From Thermoplasmata archaeon (lineage in GTDB: Archaea; Thermoplasmatota; Thermoplasmata; Thermoplasmatales; Thermoplasmataceae), in contig JAJYRA010000084.1 of NCBI GenBank assembly GCA_021794355.1, forward strand, positions 59,038 through 123,037: a stretch of DNA of 64,000 bases, in the 5' to 3' direction. Position 1 is the first letter of the stretch. Each line of letters starts with the position of its first letter. The notes under the pieces were generated by a model. The model worked only from the letters and a program-made list of their open reading frames with translations, was not told where the DNA came from and made no database searches. Shown in pieces: positions 52,401 to 61,610 of this stretch. The position numbers and the translations under genes are program-made.

Positions 52401-52566
52401 GCCCCTCCAGAAATGTGTAGTCTTCCCCTTTTTTTCTGAGATCAGAGATGGTCTTGTAAATTTTTTTCTCGTTCCAGTACTCAAGAACTTCCCTGCTAAG
52501 ATCCTTTGGTTTGGTACCCGATTCAATTTGTAAAAATACCATAATATAACAATAAAGCGTATGCAC
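49453..52566 (-). CDS. ileS: Isoleucyl-tRNA synthetase
   Basis: [49 protein letters not shown]. Confidence 0.96.
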   Translation of the reverse strand: [1037 protein letters not shown]

Positions 52567-52676
52567 AATTAGTTAAAAATTTAACCCTTGGCCCATGGAA
52601 CTGTGAAAGATTGTGAATGCAAAAATTTAAATTTCCATTTTAAGTCCGTTCCGTTCATTCAACTTAATAAAGCCGT

Positions 52677-53309
52677 ATGAGATACTTATTCATGGACATA
52701 GATGATTACGAAGAAATGCTTTCAAAAGCTTCGGATGTGCTTGCAAAGGCAACCGTTAATCAGGAGAGACTGAAAATACCAAAAGCTGTCATTATGGAGG
52801 AGGGAAAGGTCACCGTTGTGAGGAACTTCATTGACATAGTTGAGTTGATAAACAGGGACCCGAAGGAGGTGGCTAAATTTTTCACCAAAGAGTTTGGGAT
52901 TGGGGCAACCATTGAGGGAAGAAGATTGATCATTAACAGGAAGGTAACTGAGGAAGATTTTAACAATAAAATGGAACAGTACATGAATGTTTATGTGAGA
53001 TGCTATGAATGTAACTCTCCGGATACCGAAATAGTTAAGGAGGCAAGGGTGAGCCTCATTTCCTGTAAGGCTTGCGGAGCACAACACCCCATAAACATGT
53101 CGAGAGAAATAATGATTGACCGGGATGAAATCAGGGAGAATAAGAAGTACACGGTTACCATTGAATCCATAGGTAAGTCAGGCGAGGGAAGAACGAAACT
53201 ATACGGAACAAGTATTATAGTACCCGGGGTCAAGAAAGGCCAGACCGTGAAGGTTATAGTGAAGAAAATAAGGGACAATACGGCAATTGCGGAGGTCGTG
53301 AAAGATTAA
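52677..53309 (+). CDS. Translation initiation factor aIF2 beta with C-terminal TRAM domain
   Basis: VRCYECNSPDTEIVKEARVSLISCKACGAQHPI zinc ribbon; C-terminal VTIESIGKSGEGRTKLYGTSIIVPGVKKGQTVKVIVKKIRDNTAIAEVV. Confidence 0.92.
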   Translation: MRYLFMDIDDYEEMLSKASDVLAKATVNQERLKIPKAVIMEEGKVTVVRNFIDIVELINRDPKEVAKFFTKEFGIGATIEGRRLIINRKVTEEDFNNKMEQYMNVYVRCYECNSPDTEIVKEARVSLISCKACGAQHPINMSREIMIDRDEIRENKKYTVTIESIGKSGEGRTKLYGTSIIVPGVKKGQTVKVIVKKIRDNTAIAEVVKD

Positions 53310-53658
53310 AATTCTTCTGGACACCAACGTGATCATATATTCTGTAAAACAGAAGATCGATATTATTGCAGAATTGAGACTTTTTAACGGCGATTTTCTG
53401 CCCTGTGTTGGTGATTGTATTATGAGGGAATTAAGAGGACTTTCTGGTAGCAATGTGAATGCATCGGTCGCTCTTACATTGTTCAATGGACTTCCGTCAC
53501 TATCCGGGGAGGGAAAAGGAGATGAGTGTATACTGGATATATGCAAGAGGGAATCAGCAGGTTTATTATCAAACGACAGAAATCTGCTTGAAAGGGCAAA
53601 GGAATTGAACATCAAAACACTGACCCTAAGGGATAAGAGGAGAATTATATGGTATTAG
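53305..53658 (+). CDS. PIN-domain protein, likely starting at ATT 53305
   Basis: Reading from ATT: (M)KILLDTNVIIYSVKQKIDIIAELRLFNGDFLPCVGDCIMREL...GDECILDICKRESAGLLSNDRNLLERAKEL; GGAGGT at 53291-53296. Confidence 0.75.
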   Translation: MKILLDTNVIIYSVKQKIDIIAELRLFNGDFLPCVGDCIMRELRGLSGSNVNASVALTLFNGLPSLSGEGKGDECILDICKRESAGLLSNDRNLLERAKELNIKTLTLRDKRRIIWY

Positions 53659-54338
53659 GAAGAACAGAAGAAAATATTGGTTTTAGCGAATATGAAGCTT
53701 TAAAGATTCTGGCGACGGTGAGAAAAAACAGGGGAAGCATAAGAATCAGCTCATCTGAACTGGGAAAAATGCTCTCTGCAAGTCAACAGACAGCATCAAG
53801 ATTGATTATCATGCTCGAGGAGAGAGGTTTCATCAAGAGAGAGATTGCAGGAAAGAGGCAGAATATAACCCTACTGGATAAGGGTATTTCCACACTGTAT
53901 GAGGAAATGGTCCAACTTTCAAACCTCCTGGGGGTGATTGAAAAATTCTCCATTGAAGGAACCGTCAAATCCGGTCTTGGCGAGGGAAGATACTATGTAT
54001 CAAAGAAACCCTATGTATTACAGTTTTCTGAAAAACTGAATATTATCCCCTATCCGGGAACACTGAATATTTCCATCCACCCGGAGGAGGAGCCAAAGTT
54101 GAGGATGTTGAGGGCCAATGAAGGAATTCTTATAGATGGATTCCAGTCTGATGACCGAACCTATGGAGATGTTAAGGCATTCAAATGCCATATAAATGGG
54201 TTAGATTGTGCAGCCATTTTTCCATATAGATCCGTTTACAAAGACGTCATAGAAATAATCAGCAACGAATATCTTAGAGAGAAACTTGATCTAACTGATG
54301 GGGACACCCTCAAGATCGATTTTAACCTCAAAAACTGA
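53649..54338 (+). CDS. ribK: HTH-fused CTP-dependent riboflavin kinase
   Basis: N-terminal winged helix; GTVKSGLGEGRYYVSKKPYVLQF...PYPGTLNISIH. Confidence 0.9.
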   Translation: MVLGRTEENIGFSEYEALKILATVRKNRGSIRISSSELGKMLSASQQTASRLIIMLEERGFIKREIAGKRQNITLLDKGISTLYEEMVQLSNLLGVIEKFSIEGTVKSGLGEGRYYVSKKPYVLQFSEKLNIIPYPGTLNISIHPEEEPKLRMLRANEGILIDGFQSDDRTYGDVKAFKCHINGLDCAAIFPYRSVYKDVIEIISNEYLREKLDLTDGDTLKIDFNLKN

Positions 54339-54621
54339 TATCAATAGTACCCTTTTCTATTTCCTCACATACCTTATTAAATCGTGCATTGAATTTTATC
54401 TCATCTAAACCGCATTCCAGAAGTTCTGAATACAGTTCAAAGAACTCTTCAGATATGGCCTTACCCTGATATACGGAAATGGAGCCACAACTTCTCGATG
54501 CGTCAAAGTTGTACCTGTAAGTTCCCATCACCGTTGCATTTCTTTTTTCAATATATTTCGATATTTTTTCAAAATCCTTCATACTTATCATCAGATTATA
54601 TTTTCCATTCCCCTTTCCCAA
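54328..54621 (-). CDS. Hypothetical protein
   Basis: 97 aa; N-terminal part of track ORF overlaps purL, true start probably MISMKDF. Confidence 0.5.
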   Translation of the reverse strand: MGKGNGKYNLMISMKDFEKISKYIEKRNATVMGTYRYNFDASRSCGSISVYQGKAISEEFFELYSELLECGLDEIKFNARFNKVCEEIEKGTIDISF

Positions 54622-56900
54622 ATCTCCCTCAGGGATCTTATATTCCTGTTCATGATTGTTTGGGAATCGTTTACAATTACTGCATCCTCTCCCCCAACCT
54701 GGCCTATTTTCTTTATAAGAACACCCTTGAAAGCCTCCTCAAAGTCTTCTTCTCGTCCATTCTTAACTTCCATAATAAACCTGTTACCTGATTCTGAGAA
54801 AAGCTTGTTCAGAACCCTGACATGGGATATGAAAGAGATATCTACTACAAAACCCAATTGGGATCCAAAACTCATTTCTAGAAGTGCTACCAACAATCCG
54901 CCGGTTGAAATATCGTGTATGGAATTTATCATGTTTGAATCCCTGTATTTTAGTATGAGTTTTCTAAATCTTGAAAGCTCTTCCAGATCAATGTTTTCCA
55001 GGAAACCCGCCTCCTTTCCCCTGGATCTGGAATACTGGCTTCCTGCAAGACTGTACCCGCTTGATCCCAGCAGATAAATGGTCGAACCTTCCTCCTTAAA
55101 ATCCGGAGTAATGGAATTGTTATAGTTATCAATGACACCAATTATGAGTATATTTGGTGTTGGAGGAATATTATTCTTTCCGATGTGGTTGTAAAGACTT
55201 ACATTTCCTGCCACCACAGGAAGTGAAAAGTACCTGCAGAATTCCCCAATGGCTTCCAGACTCCTGACAAATTGCCTCATTACACCCATATGATTAGGAT
55301 TTCCGAAGTTCAGGGCATCCACAACTGAATGGGGATCGGCCCCAGAACATAAGACATTCCTGAATGCCCTTGCCATTGTCCAGAGGGTTCCTGTGTAGGG
55401 GTTTATTTCCATCGCGTTTACTGAGCATCCTGAAGAAAGAGCCACGCCGTATGTTGAATCGTTGTCCAGTCTTATAACTGGAGAATCCGTATGTGTTTCC
55501 ATGTTTGGATTCCCGGCAAAGGGTTTCACAACAGTATTACCCCTTACAGTGTGATCGTATTGACGAATAATGGGAAATTTCCCGCTGTTGTTTAGGTCCC
55601 TTATGACATCCATAATTTCTTCTTCCAAATTTTTAGGATCCATCAGATATACCATAAAATTTCTTCTGGAATTCCTCTGGTAATAGGGCTTAGAATAAAT
55701 GGGGCCGGATGTGAGAAAATTTAGGGATAAATCCATCACCAGATCCTTTCTATAAAATAATTTCATCCTCTTCCCAGGTACCGCTTTTCCTATAATGCTG
55801 AAGGGGATACCCCACACCTCAAATATTCCGGAGATTGTTTCCACATTCTCCTCCTTTACTGCAAGAAGCATTCTCTCCTGACTTTCACTTATCCAGATTT
55901 CCCAGGGTTTCATCCCTTCCTCCTTGAGAAGTACCCTATCCAGATAAATTTCCCCTCCAGACCCACCTGCCAGACACAATTCTCCGGCTGCACTGGAAAG
56001 TCCACCGCCACCTAGATCCTTCATCCCGGCTATCAGTCCACGGCTATTTGCCTCGAGAATTGCCTTGATCAGAGGTTCCTTGATTATGGGGTTTCCCAGT
56101 TGGACCGCTTTCTTGCTTTCCTTATCGTCCTTTTCAAGATCTCTTGATGCAAAATTCACCCCATGTATTCCATCCCTTCCAGTCTTTCCTCCTGCCAGTA
56201 TGAGAATATCACTGGTTGAACTTACTCTGCTCCTGCTAATATCCTTGCTTCTAATGACACCAACGCACCCAACGTTTACCAGAGGAATACCCTCAAAATT
56301 TTGATCAAAGTGGAGGGAACCTGCAACCGTTGGTATGCCAACTCTGTTCCCGTAATCCCTTATTCCCGCGACGATATGGCTATTCGTAAAATGTGTGTTG
56401 AGATATCCTTCGGGAACCTCTCCCCTACCATTTCCCAGATAAAGGGAGTCTATAACAGATATGGGTTGAGAGCCCATGCACAGTATATCTCTCAGAATTC
56501 CCCCCACACCTGTTGCGGCTCCCCCATAGGGTTCAACGGCACTTGGATGATTGTGACTTTCCATTTTTACAACATAATCTAGATCTCCAGTCACATTTAC
56601 TACTCCGGCATCGTCCTCCATTGCCAGTACCGTATAAGGTGTCTTAAGGTTAGAAAGATATTTTTTAAGGTATATTTTGGATGATTTATAACAACAGTGT
56701 TCACTCCATGCCTGACCCATCGCCTGAAGTTCTGTTTCTGTTGGTTCCCTTCCCATGGAACTGAAATAGTTTCTTAATCTTATCATTTCATCAATGTCCA
56801 GACCAAGACCCATATCCCTGCTCAGGTTCATTAATTTGGTTTGATCAGAATTTCTTATGGGTATAGAACCAGAAAAGGTAGGGGTTCTTCCGTTATCCAA
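54591..56900 (-). CDS. purL: Phosphoribosylformylglycinamidine synthase II
   Basis: QAWSEHCCYKSSK, VVKMESHNHPSAVEPYGGAATGVGGILRD, KDLGGGGLSSAAGE. Confidence 0.95.
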   Translation of the reverse strand: MDNGRTPTFSGSIPIRNSDQTKLMNLSRDMGLGLDIDEMIRLRNYFSSMGREPTETELQAMGQAWSEHCCYKSSKIYLKKYLSNLKTPYTVLAMEDDAGVVNVTGDLDYVVKMESHNHPSAVEPYGGAATGVGGILRDILCMGSQPISVIDSLYLGNGRGEVPEGYLNTHFTNSHIVAGIRDYGNRVGIPTVAGSLHFDQNFEGIPLVNVGCVGVIRSKDISRSRVSSTSDILILAGGKTGRDGIHGVNFASRDLEKDDKESKKAVQLGNPIIKEPLIKAILEANSRGLIAGMKDLGGGGLSSAAGELCLAGGSGGEIYLDRVLLKEEGMKPWEIWISESQERMLLAVKEENVETISGIFEVWGIPFSIIGKAVPGKRMKLFYRKDLVMDLSLNFLTSGPIYSKPYYQRNSRRNFMVYLMDPKNLEEEIMDVIRDLNNSGKFPIIRQYDHTVRGNTVVKPFAGNPNMETHTDSPVIRLDNDSTYGVALSSGCSVNAMEINPYTGTLWTMARAFRNVLCSGADPHSVVDALNFGNPNHMGVMRQFVRSLEAIGEFCRYFSLPVVAGNVSLYNHIGKNNIPPTPNILIIGVIDNYNNSITPDFKEEGSTIYLLGSSGYSLAGSQYSRSRGKEAGFLENIDLEELSRFRKLILKYRDSNMINSIHDISTGGLLVALLEMSFGSQLGFVVDISFISHVRVLNKLFSESGNRFIMEVKNGREEDFEEAFKGVLIKKIGQVGGEDAVIVNDSQTIMNRNIRSLREIWERGMENII

Positions 56901-56902
56901 TA

Positions 56903-57166
56903 CTATTCACCTAAAACAATAAGCTTATAACTATTTATCACTGGATTTATGAGAATGCTTTCTGCAACAATTTTTGCCATGGATTTGGCTGTTTCCTCGT
57001 CTTCCGAAAATTCCATTTCATAAACCTTAAGCATGGATACACTTTCTATGCTGTAATAACCAAGAATTCCTAAATTGTGATGAAGCGTTGTTGCCTCAGG
57101 GTCCTCTACTCCCGGGAGATAACTTATTTCTAATCTGATCTTGACCATCTGATTACCATATGTCAT
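56903..57166 (-). CDS. purS: Phosphoribosylformylglycinamidine synthase subunit PurS
   Basis: Position next to purL; VKIRLEISYLPGVEDPEATTLHHNLGILGYYSIESVSMLKVYEMEF. Confidence 0.9.
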   Translation of the reverse strand: MTYGNQMVKIRLEISYLPGVEDPEATTLHHNLGILGYYSIESVSMLKVYEMEFSEDEETAKSMAKIVAESILINPVINSYKLIVLGE

Positions 57167-57212
57167 TATGATTAAATTATTTTACATTTCCTATCAGTTA
57201 TAGACTACGAAA

Positions 57213-57947
57213 TTATTTTATGGCGTCAATTATAGGCTTTAGGGATTTATAGACATCCACAGATTGCTCTGCAATGGTTCCGGTAACAATAATGCTAGCA
57301 CCTGATTGACCCATAGATCTGGCCACACTAGGAGTTCTGATTCCCCCACCAACAATTACAGGTATGGAAATATACTTCCTCACCTCCCTTATTACCTCTG
57401 TGCTAATAGGCTGTGAAGCGCCGCTTCCCGCCTCCATATATACAAGCTTCATGCCCAGAAGTTCTGCAGCCAACGCATAATTTACTGCCAGATGAGAGTC
57501 AGTCCTTCCTATCAATTGAGCCTTTCCCACTCTTCCCACGGTCATACCCGGCTCAAAGATCAAATATCCCATGGGAATCGATTCCATTCCACTTGCCTTA
57601 ACTATTCTTGCCGCCTTGACCTGATGATCCATTATGAATTCCCTGTCCCTTGAATTGAGAAGGGACATGAAGAAAATGGCATCTGCATAGGTTGTAAACA
57701 TGTCAGAAGACCCTGGAAATATAATAACAGGAATTTCGGTTCCTTCCTTAATTGCCTGGGCTGATTGATCCATTTCCTTAATGGTGAGGTGTGTGCTCCC
57801 TCCAATGAGTATAAAATCCGTCCCAGCCCTTTCAGCCTCTCTGGCTATTCTTGCGCTTCCTTCCATACCGGATGTCGCGGGATCAATTAGGGTCATGTGT
57901 ACTGTTCCTTTTTCACTCTTTTTAATTATTTTTTCATATACATTCAA
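57213..57947 (-). CDS. Geranylgeranylglyceryl phosphate synthase
   Basis: HMTLIDPATSG, DFILIGGSTHLT, VYMEAGSGASQPIS, VIVGGGIRTP. Confidence 0.92.
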   Translation of the reverse strand: MNVYEKIIKKSEKGTVHMTLIDPATSGMEGSARIAREAERAGTDFILIGGSTHLTIKEMDQSAQAIKEGTEIPVIIFPGSSDMFTTYADAIFFMSLLNSRDREFIMDHQVKAARIVKASGMESIPMGYLIFEPGMTVGRVGKAQLIGRTDSHLAVNYALAAELLGMKLVYMEAGSGASQPISTEVIREVRKYISIPVIVGGGIRTPSVARSMGQSGASIIVTGTIAEQSVDVYKSLKPIIDAIK

Positions 57948-58762
57948 GTCAGACCACCAACCGTGAAGGATAATAAACCAAGAATCATGGATAATTTTGA
58001 AAATTGTTGACCCTTTTCAGCACTTTTGTACTGTGTGAACATTGTAATCAAAAAGAATAAATCGCAAACAGCCACTGCAAAAAGATAGTAAATCCCAAAA
58101 ATATGCTCCGTGTAGGGGAGAATGGAAAATATTAGAGTTACTATGATAAAAAAGGTTGAAAGGTTTAGGGCAGCCTTCTTTCCATGAACCCTAGGATAAG
58201 TTTTCCTGTCCACATCTCCTTCATAATCCTGCACATCCTTGATCAGTTCTCTGGAGGAATTTGAAAATGTTGCAAGGAAGAACAGAAGAATGGTTTTTTG
58301 CGGATCGTTGAATAAAACACCCCCATATAAAAAAATAAGGCCAATTAGTGCGCTCACCGTTAAATTACCTGGAAGCCCCATATATTTTCCTTTGATTTCA
58401 TAAAAAACTAGGAGTGAGATGGCCAGTATTACTATGATTAAAGCATAAAATGGTAAAAATATTAGGGAAAGTATTACACCCAGTGAATAGGAAATTATAT
58501 ACAGGTATGTGGCTGATTTCTCCGATACCTTACCGGAAGGAATCGGTCTTTCCGGGTGGTTAATTTTATCTCCCTCCGCATCGAGAACGTCATTCATCAC
58601 GTTCCCACCTGTAAGAACTAAAAAGACAACAAAAGAGCCTATACCAATTGTAAGAACATGAAACTGAATGCCGTATCCTATGGCAACAAGCGACGAGATC
58701 ACCGTTCCCAATACCGCCATAAGGGCATTCACTGGTCGAAAGAGTCTGACAATTGGATTCAC
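57944..58762 (-). CDS. UbiA-type prenyltransferase (digeranylgeranylglyceryl phosphate synthase)
   Basis: GGNVMNDVLDAEGDKINHPERPIPSGKVS; overlaps GGGP synthase gene. Confidence 0.9.
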   Translation of the reverse strand: MNPIVRLFRPVNALMAVLGTVISSLVAIGYGIQFHVLTIGIGSFVVFLVLTGGNVMNDVLDAEGDKINHPERPIPSGKVSEKSATYLYIISYSLGVILSLIFLPFYALIIVILAISLLVFYEIKGKYMGLPGNLTVSALIGLIFLYGGVLFNDPQKTILLFFLATFSNSSRELIKDVQDYEGDVDRKTYPRVHGKKAALNLSTFFIIVTLIFSILPYTEHIFGIYYLFAVAVCDLFFLITMFTQYKSAEKGQQFSKLSMILGLLSFTVGGLT

Positions 58763-58796
58763 TAAGGGTGTAATATGTTTCTTTATAAAATGTTTC

Positions 58797-59015
58797 TTAA
58801 ACGTTTCCTGTGACCGTTTCCCATAGATTTCCTAAGTAGATTATATTTTTAAAGCTGCTTCTGGAAATTTCATGGACTTGATTTTCCATAATCAGAAGGC
58901 GCTTTGCTTCCCCTCTATAGATATCTGAATTTAGGGATTCATCTACCTTAAAAACAACACACCTTTCAAATGCTTTTCCTTCTTTCTTTCGGCTTGTTAA
59001 TGGGAATTCCTGCAT
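58797..59015 (-). CDS. Small hypothetical protein
   Basis: 72 aa ORF in strand-consistent gap. Confidence 0.4.
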   Translation of the reverse strand: MQEFPLTSRKKEGKAFERCVVFKVDESLNSDIYRGEAKRLLIMENQVHEISRSSFKNIIYLGNLWETVTGNV

Positions 59016-59051
59016 GCAAGTGCTGCGAAATTCATTAATGGTTCTAACCTC

Positions 59052-60113
59052 TTAACTATGTTCCAAAGATGCTGATTCTAAAATTAGGCGCAGTAATTCA
59101 CGGGGGTCATCGGACTTAAATCCTGTGGGTGAAAAATGAGTTCTTTGCATCCCTATTGAGTTTTTTTCCGCAACTTCCTTGATTTTTTCCATTGAAGGAA
59201 GGTTAATTTTCCTCCTGGAAAAGCTTTCGCTGAGATCGGTGAAAAGAAACTCCATATCCTCATATCGAAGAGAATCGAGAATAGTTACTGTTTCCTTATT
59301 GATTGATTGCGGATATACAAAAGAATTTTCAGATAAAAAGGGGCACAGGTTCCCCAACCATAAGAGACCAATCTTCTGATCCGGATAAATGATATCCTTC
59401 AACTCAAATAGATTTACTTTTCCCACATTACTTATGGATTCACTGGCTGCTTCAACACTCTTTATAATTTTTACAATTATACGATAATAATGCCCCTTCC
59501 ATAAACTCACCACTGGATACATTCCACAATCCAGAACAGAGGCCCTTCTGGCTATGAACCCGAGGAGATTTCTTATACCCAATTCATGTCGCAGGTGATT
59601 GTTTGGAATTTGAGTTTCGTACCTTCTCAAATTCTTTTCTGCTATGGATCCTGTAAGAACACTGAGATCTGTGGCTGTGAAGCCAATGTAACCTTTATTT
59701 TTAATGTGATTGAGCGCTATATCAACATAGGGAACCACTGATCCGTAGGGATCCACATCTATGAAATCAAAATGATATCTGGACACAATGGATTCAAAGG
59801 ATTCGTTATAACATTCCGCATCCACATTGTTTATTTCTACGTTTTTCTTAAGAAGTTGAAAAGACCTGAAACTTCTCTCACTAACCACAGACTTTGTTCC
59901 AGTTTCTCGTATGGCCCTGATGGCCCTGATTCCAGTCGCACCAAATCCATCTAAATAGAGCCTTGGCTTTAATGTGTTTAAAAGGGATACTGTGAGATCC
60001 CGATTTAATTGCTGTGATTTATTGAGAAATCCAGGCGATATCTTCCCTGGACCAATGGAGTCTGGTAATGCGGATAATTCAATCTCTGCTAATCCTTCTT
60101 TATATATGGTTAT
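59052..60113 (-). CDS. trm1: tRNA (guanine26-N2)-dimethyltransferase, extended to ATA start at 60113
   Basis: Upstream in-frame extension supplies ITIYKEGLAEIELSALPDSIGPGKISPGFLNKSQQLNRDLTVSLLNTLKPRLYLDGFGATGIRAIRAI, including the SAM motif missing from the ORF-track version. Confidence 0.85.
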   Translation of the reverse strand: MTIYKEGLAEIELSALPDSIGPGKISPGFLNKSQQLNRDLTVSLLNTLKPRLYLDGFGATGIRAIRAIRETGTKSVVSERSFRSFQLLKKNVEINNVDAECYNESFESIVSRYHFDFIDVDPYGSVVPYVDIALNHIKNKGYIGFTATDLSVLTGSIAEKNLRRYETQIPNNHLRHELGIRNLLGFIARRASVLDCGMYPVVSLWKGHYYRIIVKIIKSVEAASESISNVGKVNLFELKDIIYPDQKIGLLWLGNLCPFLSENSFVYPQSINKETVTILDSLRYEDMEFLFTDLSESFSRRKINLPSMEKIKEVAEKNSIGMQRTHFSPTGFKSDDPRELLRLILESASLEHS

Positions 60114-60652
60114 GTTGCTTCCTCTCCATTCAACACTTTCATAACCCTGTATGGTAACAGGCTCCTGTTTATTGGTGTTATGTCAAAAACTCTTACACCC
60201 TCCAGAGCCCTGATTTCTTGAAGTACAGGGTTTCTTGACTTCTTATGAACAGTAACAATCATTGGTTTTGTGTAATTTAGGGTATCGTTAATTTCTTTCT
60301 GCACATTCTTGGTGGTTAATTCTAATTTTCCAATTTCATCTATTACTATAACATCTGCCGCTTCTCTTGCTCGTACAAGGCTGGGAATCAATATCTCTTC
60401 CAGTAATCTTGTGTCAACTCCTATTTTGTCTATTTTTACCCTTGAAACAAGACCTATTTCTGCAAAGACAACTTTTTTCTTTGAATAGATGTCAAAAATG
60501 GTGTATCCAGTTAACCGGTTTTGATTATAAACTTCACCCACTAGAACACCCTGAACTTCCTTTCCCTGATTTCTGATCATTTCCATTATCTTTGCCAGAG
60601 CTTCTGCCTTAATTGACCCTACTGGACCAGTTATACCAATTTTTACAGCCAT
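60110..60652 (-). CDS. THEP1-family nucleoside-triphosphatase-like protein with degenerate P-loop
   Basis: KIGITGPVGSIKAEALAKIMEMIRNQG, VIVIDEIGKLEL. Confidence 0.8.
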   Translation of the reverse strand: MAVKIGITGPVGSIKAEALAKIMEMIRNQGKEVQGVLVGEVYNQNRLTGYTIFDIYSKKKVVFAEIGLVSRVKIDKIGVDTRLLEEILIPSLVRAREAADVIVIDEIGKLELTTKNVQKEINDTLNYTKPMIVTVHKKSRNPVLQEIRALEGVRVFDITPINRSLLPYRVMKVLNGEEAT

Positions 60653-60656
60653 TTTT

Positions 60657-61019
60657 TTATTCCTCCAGATACATCAAGGGATAATCCAAGCTTTCAATGT
60701 ATCTCATCTTGGCCCTAACCTCCTCTTCATTGTATTTTATTGTAATTGAAACGTCCAGCATCTCACCCTTCAGAGTAACGTATTTGTAATGCCCGGTTGA
60801 TTTTTTTACCATTGCCCTATTTATGGAAACCTTTGCATCTATTACAAATGGTTGAACCCTGACGCTTTGAGTTATGGCAGTTTCTATGGCACTTATATTG
60901 GACAGATTCATTGGAACACCCACATATTGATGGTATATGGAACCTAACTTAATGCCAGCCTCAAATATTGCCCTTTCCTTATCTGTACAATGAAAATAGG
61001 AGGCAGCCTCATCAACCAT
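60657..61019 (-). CDS. Archaeal dihydroneopterin aldolase (MptD-like)
   Basis: FHCTDKERAIFEAGIKLGSIYHQYVGVPMN. Confidence 0.75.
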   Translation of the reverse strand: MVDEAASYFHCTDKERAIFEAGIKLGSIYHQYVGVPMNLSNISAIETAITQSVRVQPFVIDAKVSINRAMVKKSTGHYKYVTLKGEMLDVSITIKYNEEEVRAKMRYIESLDYPLMYLEE

Positions 61020-61285
61020 CTGCCAGTGATTAAAAGATTTATAATAAAAGTTTTGAATTTTTTATGCGTTTATATACAAAACTGGACATTGTCAACTTTT
61101 AGTTGATTTTCTCTTCTTGCAGATCTCACTAACTTTTTGAGCATTCGGTTGAACTGGAAAATAGTGTGGTTTTTGCTCAAAGTAACTGTTGCAGAGTGTT
61201 TTCAATTTTCAAATTATCAACGAAGATTTGACAACGCCTAGAAACCGTAAATTTATAATAGAAATTACCATATGCGATCGTTCAA

Positions 61286-61525
61286 ATGGAAAAGAGAAGT
61301 ACTTTGTTGGGAGGTATTCGTAGGGCACCGCAATACCTGAATTATAAAAACGCCCTACTTGCGATCAGCTTTATATTCCTGCTCATAGGAATTTTATTCT
61401 ACTTTTCCTGGTCTATCCTGTATGGAACCTGGGGTGACCCTGGTCTTTATTCATTCTGCCTTCCCATGATTGTTTTTGGTGCTCTCGGAGTGGCGTTCGT
61501 AAAAACAGGTGCTTTTGAGCAATAG
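61286..61525 (+). CDS. Small two-TM membrane protein
   Basis: 79 aa, two hydrophobic helices. Confidence 0.6.
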   Translation: MEKRSTLLGGIRRAPQYLNYKNALLAISFIFLLIGILFYFSWSILYGTWGDPGLYSFCLPMIVFGALGVAFVKTGAFEQ

Positions 61526-61610
61526 TTAAAGATCTTTTATTTTTAAAAATTTAGGGACCTAAAATGTTACGGCTTGGTTCTTACTCCTATGGGGAGGTAA
61601 TATTCTCAAT

